DNA from: Pseudomonas sp.
GTDB taxonomy: Bacteria; Pseudomonadota; Gammaproteobacteria; Pseudomonadales; Pseudomonadaceae
DNA: 10,560 nt
Assembly: GCA_003488145.1 (NCBI GenBank)
Contig: DNMQ01000215.1
Location: 1 to 10,560 of the forward strand
Direction of reading: 5' to 3'
Shown: one piece after another, positions 7,635 through 10,560 of the stretch
Position numbering within the stretch: position 1 is the first letter of the stretch
How the letters are laid out: each line of letters starts with the position of its first letter
Notes under the pieces: model-generated
What the model saw: the letters and a program-made list of their open reading frames with translations, nothing else
Database searches by the model: none
What the model was told of the DNA's origin: nothing
Made by a program: the position numbers and the translations under genes

Positions 7635-7759
7635 GATCAGTCCTCGAATAAGTCGGGTTAGGCCTCCACGCGTCCCGATATCCAACTCTTTCGAGCACCC
7701 AGGATACCGTGTCGACACGTGTGTGGGGTTAGGCTCGACGGGGTCTACCCCGCTGAGCG
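7635..7759 (-). promoter_or_regulatory. Structured rpsB mRNA leader (probable S2 autoregulatory region)
   Basis: From the inferred start site near 7759 to the ATG there are about 125 nt of untranslated leader. On the minus strand it can form GGGG-UAGA-CCCC (7751-7740). It contains the perfect 12-bp palindrome cgtgtcgacacg (7708-7719). A longer hairpin pairs 7702-7708 with 7677-7683 (7 bp, one G-U), capped by a 4-bp GCUC/GAGU helix (one G-U) closed by a GAAA tetraloop (7692-7689). The nonamer GCCTAACCC appears twice (7734-7726 and 7663-7655), the second about 20 nt before the ATG. In E. coli the rpsB leader (also catalogued as the tff/t44 RNA) binds S2 to repress rpsB-tsf. I infer the same role here from position; homology of the fold is not shown. 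Confidence 0.6.
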
Positions 7760-7765
7760 GCGCGT

Positions 7766-7774
7766 TTTATAGCA
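7766..7774 (-). promoter_or_regulatory. Extended -10 promoter of rpsB
   Basis: The minus strand reads TGCTATAAA (7774-7766), an extended -10 element with five of six matches to TATAAT. It is followed by a GC-rich discriminator (ACGCGCCGC). No good -35 hexamer sits 16-18 bp upstream, as is common for extended -10 promoters. The same TG-n-TATAAA plus GC-rich discriminator arrangement is known for the E. coli rpsB promoter, which is negatively controlled by ppGpp and DksA, so stringent control is a reasonable inference. Confidence 0.75.
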
Positions 7775-7849
7775 CAACGACCTTCGAGAGGCTACTGCTT
7801 TGAACTCTCTACAACAGGCTCAGCGGTGCAATCGGCCCTGACCTGCAGG

Positions 7850-7903
7850 CCGCAGGCGCTTTGGTTTATCATCGCGACTTTCCGTTATTGCCTTCGCCTG
7901 CGG
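7850..7903. repeat. 9-bp inverted repeat around the candidate map start site
   Basis: ccgcaggcg at 7850-7858 is the exact reverse complement of cgcctgcgg at 7895-7903, separated by 36 bp. The arms bracket the candidate map -10 at 7867-7872. If that promoter is right, the left arm is in the promoter and the right arm is in the transcribed leader, so an operator pair is conceivable. A long-loop RNA helix would need a start further upstream. Chance pairing in GC-rich DNA is possible. Confidence 0.4.
7867..7872 (+). promoter_or_regulatory. Candidate -10 box for map
   Basis: TATCAT at 7867-7872 matches five of six bases of the sigma-70 -10 consensus and lies in an AT-rich patch about 48 nt before the map ATG. 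No convincing -35 hexamer is found 16-18 bp upstream. The divergent arrangement with rpsB means map needs its own promoter in this interval, but this particular assignment is weak. Confidence 0.35.
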
Positions 7904-7920
7904 GCATACAAGAGGTTTGC

Positions 7921-8703
7921 ATGACTGTCACCATCAAGACGCCCGAAGATATCGAGAAGATGCGCATTGCCGGGCGCCTAGCCGCCGAAGTTCTCGAGAT
8001 GATCGGCGAGCACGTCAAGCCAGGCGTCACCACCGAGGAACTCGACCGCCTTTGCCACGAGCATATCGTCAACGTTCAACAGGCCATTCCCGCTCCGCTG
8101 AACTACAAGGGCTTTCCCAAATCGATCTGCACCTCGATCAACCACGTTGTCTGCCACGGCATCCCGAACGACAAGCCGCTGAAAGACGGCGACATCCTCA
8201 ACATCGATATCACTGTGATCAAGGACGGCTATCACGGCGACACCAGCAAGATGTTCATGGTCGGCAAGGTGCCCGAGTGGGCCGATCGCCTCTGCCAGGT
8301 CACTCAGGAATGCCTCTATAAAGGCATCGAGCTGGTTCGCCCGGGCGCACGACTCGGGGACATCGGTGAAGTCATCCAGAAACATGCCGAGAAGAATGGG
8401 TTCTCCGTGGTCCGCGAATACTGTGGCCACGGCATCGGTAAGGTGTTCCATGAGGAGCCGCAGGTTCTGCATTACGGCCGTGCCGGCACCGGCATGGAGC
8501 TCAAGGAAGGCATGACCTTCACCATCGAGCCGATGATCAACCAGGGTCGCTCGGAAACCCGACTGCTTGGCGATGGCTGGACCGCGATCACCAAGGATCG
8601 CAAGCTGTCGGCGCAATGGGAACACACCATCCTGGTGACCGCCGACGGCTACGAGATCTTCACTCTGCGCAGCGACGACACCATCGCTCGCACCTCTGCC
8701 TGA
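7921..8703 (+). CDS. map: Methionine aminopeptidase, type I
   Basis: Map removes the initiator methionine from nascent proteins whose second residue is small, and is normally essential. The 260-residue product has the pita-bread fold motifs with all five metal ligands: Asp96 (in NIDITV), Asp107 (in YHGDTSKMF), His170 (in CGHGIG), Glu203 (in FTIEPM) and Glu234 (in QWEHT). The substrate-positioning His79 is in VVCHGIP. The length and the absence of an N-terminal zinc-finger extension place it in the bacterial type Ia group. The ATG at 7921 has AGAGG 5 nt upstream; the open frame back to 7861 lacks conserved sequence. It is divergent from rpsB and followed 37 nt later by glnD, the same arrangement as in E. 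coli, which suggests a map-glnD transcript. Confidence 0.98.
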   Translation: MTVTIKTPEDIEKMRIAGRLAAEVLEMIGEHVKPGVTTEELDRLCHEHIVNVQQAIPAPLNYKGFPKSICTSINHVVCHGIPNDKPLKDGDILNIDITVIKDGYHGDTSKMFMVGKVPEWADRLCQVTQECLYKGIELVRPGARLGDIGEVIQKHAEKNGFSVVREYCGHGIGKVFHEEPQVLHYGRAGTGMELKEGMTFTIEPMINQGRSETRLLGDGWTAITKDRKLSAQWEHTILVTADGYEIFTLRSDDTIARTSA

Positions 8704-8740
8704 GATTTCACAGCCGCAGCCCCCACGGGAGGACGTTCGC

Positions 8741-10560
8741 ATGCCCCAGGTTGACCCGGAGCTGTTTGACCGCAGCCAGTTTCAGGCGGAGCTGGCTCTG
8801 AAGGCCAGCCCCATCGCTGCGTACAAGAAGGCCATACGCCAGGCGCGGCAGGTACTGGACGAGCGGTTCAAGGCAGGTCGGGACATCCGTCGCCTGATTC
8901 AGGATCGCGCCTGGTTCGTCGATCAGATTCTGCGCTCGGCCTGGGATCGCTTCGACTGGAACAACGGCGCAGATATCGCGCTCGTCGCCGTGGGTGGCTA
9001 CGGCCGAGGTGAACTGCACCCCTACTCCGATATCGACCTGCTCATTCTGCTCGACGCCAACGACCAGGAAATCTTTCGCGACTCGATCGAGGGCTTTCTG
9101 ACCCTGCTCTGGGATATCGGCCTGGAAGTCGGGCAGGCCGTGCGCTCCGTTGCCGAATGCGCCGACGAAGCGCGCGCCGATCTCACGGTCATCACCAACC
9201 TCATGGAAAGCCGGACGATCGCCGGCCCGGAGCGCCTGCGCCAGGCGATGCTACGGGTCACCAGTACCCAACAGATGTGGCCTAGCAAGGAATTCTTCCT
9301 CGCCAAGCGCAACGAGCAGCGCGCACGACATGCCAAGTACAACAACACCGAGTACAACCTGGAGCCCAATGTAAAAGGCTCTCCCGGCGGCCTGCGCGAC
9401 ATCCAGACCATCCTCTGGATCGCCCGTCGCGAGTTCGGCACGCTCAATCTGCAGGCGATGGTCGATCAGGGCTTTCTTACCGAGGGTGAACACAGCCTGC
9501 TGACCGCCGCCCAGGAGTTTCTCTGGAAGGTGCGCTACGGCCTGCACATGCTTGCCGGTCGCGCCGAGGATCGCCTGCTGTTTGACCATCAGCGCAGTTT
9601 GGCCGCGCTGCTGGGCTATGAAGACAATGATGCCAAGCTGGCCATCGAGCGCTTCATGCAGAAGTACTACCGGATCGTCATGAGCATTGCCGAACTCAGC
9701 GATCTTGTCGGTCAGCACTTCGCCGAAGTGATTCTCTGGGAAGGCGAGTCAGGCCCGATCGTGCCGCTAAACAGCCGATTTCAGGTACGCGACGGCTACC
9801 TTGAGGTGAGCAACGCAGCTATCTTCAAACGCACTCCTTTCGCGATCCTGGAAACCTTCGTGCTGCTCGCCCAGCATCCCGACATCCAGGGCGTTCGCTC
9901 GGACACCATTCGCCTGCTCCGCGATCACCGTTACCTGATCGATGACATCTTCCGCCAGGATCTGCGCAACACCAGCCTGTTCATCGAGCTGTTCAAGTGC
10001 AAGGAAGGTATTCACCGCAATCTTCGCCGAATGAACCGCTACGGCATCCTGGGCCGCTATCTGCCGGAGTTCGGCCACATCGTCGGGCAGATGCAGCACG
10101 ACCTGTTCCACATCTACACCGTCGACGCGCACACGCTCAATGTCATCAAGTACCTGCGCAAGCTGACCAAGCCGGGCGTCGCCGAGAAGTATCCGCTGGC
10201 CAGCAAGCTGGTCGAAAGGCTGCCCAAACCAGAGCTGATCTACATTGCCGGGCTCTATCACGACATTGCCAAGGGCCGTGGCGGCGACCATTCGGAGCTC
10301 GGCGCGGTGGATGCCGAGCAATTCTGCAGTCGTCACAAGCTGCCGGCGTGGGATACCCGACTGGTGGTCTGGCTGGTGGAAAACCATCTGGTCATGTCCA
10401 CCACAGCGCAGCGCAAGGATCTGTCCGATCCGCAGGTGATCAATGATTTCGCCCAACTGGTCGGCGACGAGACGCACCTGGACTATCTCTACGTCCTGAC
10501 CGTGGCCGACATCAACGCCACCAACCCGACACTGTGGAATTCCTGGCGCGCCAGCCTGCT
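8741..10560 (+). CDS. glnD: GlnD bifunctional PII uridylyltransferase/uridylyl-removing enzyme, 3' end missing
   Basis: GlnD senses glutamine. It uridylylates PII when glutamine is low and removes UMP when it is high, thereby steering GlnE and NtrB/NtrC. The frame opens at ATG 8741 (GGGAGGA 8 nt upstream) and stays open to the window edge, giving 606 full codons and two bases of about 900 usual residues. The nucleotidyltransferase motif [16 protein letters not shown] (85-100) carries the catalytic acids Asp97 and Asp99. The GlnD-linker helical region follows (for example [15 protein letters not shown] at about 212-226). The HD hydrolase domain begins near 460, with His464 (VDAHT), His507-Asp508 (LYHDIAKG) and His517 (GGDHSELG). 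The two C-terminal ACT glutamine-sensing domains lie beyond the window. Both catalytic centres look intact. Truncation is due only to the window edge. Confidence 0.97.
   Translation, partial: MPQVDPELFDRSQFQAELALKASPIAAYKKAIRQARQVLDERFKAGRDIRRLIQDRAWFVDQILRSAWDRFDWNNGADIALVAVGGYGRGELHPYSDIDLLILLDANDQEIFRDSIEGFLTLLWDIGLEVGQAVRSVAECADEARADLTVITNLMESRTIAGPERLRQAMLRVTSTQQMWPSKEFFLAKRNEQRARHAKYNNTEYNLEPNVKGSPGGLRDIQTILWIARREFGTLNLQAMVDQGFLTEGEHSLLTAAQEFLWKVRYGLHMLAGRAEDRLLFDHQRSLAALLGYEDNDAKLAIERFMQKYYRIVMSIAELSDLVGQHFAEVILWEGESGPIVPLNSRFQVRDGYLEVSNAAIFKRTPFAILETFVLLAQHPDIQGVRSDTIRLLRDHRYLIDDIFRQDLRNTSLFIELFKCKEGIHRNLRRMNRYGILGRYLPEFGHIVGQMQHDLFHIYTVDAHTLNVIKYLRKLTKPGVAEKYPLASKLVERLPKPELIYIAGLYHDIAKGRGGDHSELGAVDAEQFCSRHKLPAWDTRLVVWLVENHLVMSTTAQRKDLSDPQVINDFAQLVGDETHLDYLYVLTVADINATNPTLWNSWRASL

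Noticed and set aside
6372..7661. A 429-codon open frame on the plus strand, antisense to tsf and rpsB.
   Set aside because: It crosses two well-supported genes and the strong terminator between them, and shows no recognisable motifs. It is a composition shadow.
7635..7718. A longer rpsB starting at 7718.
   Set aside because: The extension lies in the leader and is unlike S2; [10 protein letters not shown] is the standard N-terminus.
7978..8742. A 254-codon minus-strand frame opposite map, and similar minus-strand frames opposite glnD (9251-9718 and 9767-10477).
   Set aside because: Map and glnD are certain from catalytic motifs; the opposite frames lack recognisable domains or start signals.
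1..10560. Search for mobile elements, CRISPR, phage genes, toxin-antitoxin or other accessory systems.
   Set aside because: Genes cover nearly the entire window, all are recognised housekeeping families in a conserved order, and no arrays, transposases or attachment-like repeats were seen.

Overview
This window looks like an ordinary chromosomal core region of a gammaproteobacterium, most likely Pseudomonas in the broad sense (P. stutzeri/Stutzerimonas-like). The grounds are the moderately high GC with GC-rich third codon positions, the gene order, and protein sequences that closely resemble those I know from Pseudomonas (S2 of 246 aa, RseP of 450 aa, PyrH beginning [14 protein letters not shown]). 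The species is inference; no rRNA or other marker is present. I see no mobile element, CRISPR array, tRNA or horizontally acquired island.

Layout. Bases 1-7634 are transcribed on the minus strand. Read in transcription order (high to low coordinates), the genes are rpsB (ribosomal protein S2), tsf (EF-Ts), pyrH (UMP kinase), frr (ribosome recycling factor), uppS (undecaprenyl diphosphate synthase), cdsA (CDP-diacylglycerol synthase), dxr (DXP reductoisomerase), rseP (site-2 protease) and the first 29 nt of bamA. Bases 7921-10560 are on the plus strand: map (methionine aminopeptidase) and a 3'-truncated glnD (PII uridylyltransferase). The 286-bp interval 7635-7920 is a divergent control region. 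It holds an extended -10 promoter for rpsB, a structured rpsB leader, and a weaker candidate promoter for map.

How the genes work together. rpsB-tsf and pyrH-frr supply translation and nucleotide functions: the small-subunit protein S2, the EF-Tu exchange factor, UDP synthesis and ribosome recycling. The uppS-cdsA-dxr-rseP-bamA part serves the cell envelope. Dxr makes isoprenoid precursor through the MEP pathway, UppS uses it to build the C55 lipid carrier, CdsA makes the liponucleotide for phospholipids, RseP releases the envelope-stress sigma factor, and BamA inserts outer-membrane proteins. Map removes N-terminal methionine from new proteins, and GlnD senses glutamine and modifies PII.

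Regulatory structure. Several junctions are tightly coupled (pyrH/frr and cdsA/dxr overlap by 4 nt, uppS/cdsA by 7 nt). Other junctions carry hairpins: a near-ideal intrinsic terminator or attenuator between rpsB and tsf, a GC-rich hairpin after tsf, and a weak terminator-like hairpin between frr and uppS. No undescribed system was found. The observations most worth checking are the rpsB leader architecture and the small repeats in intercistronic gaps.
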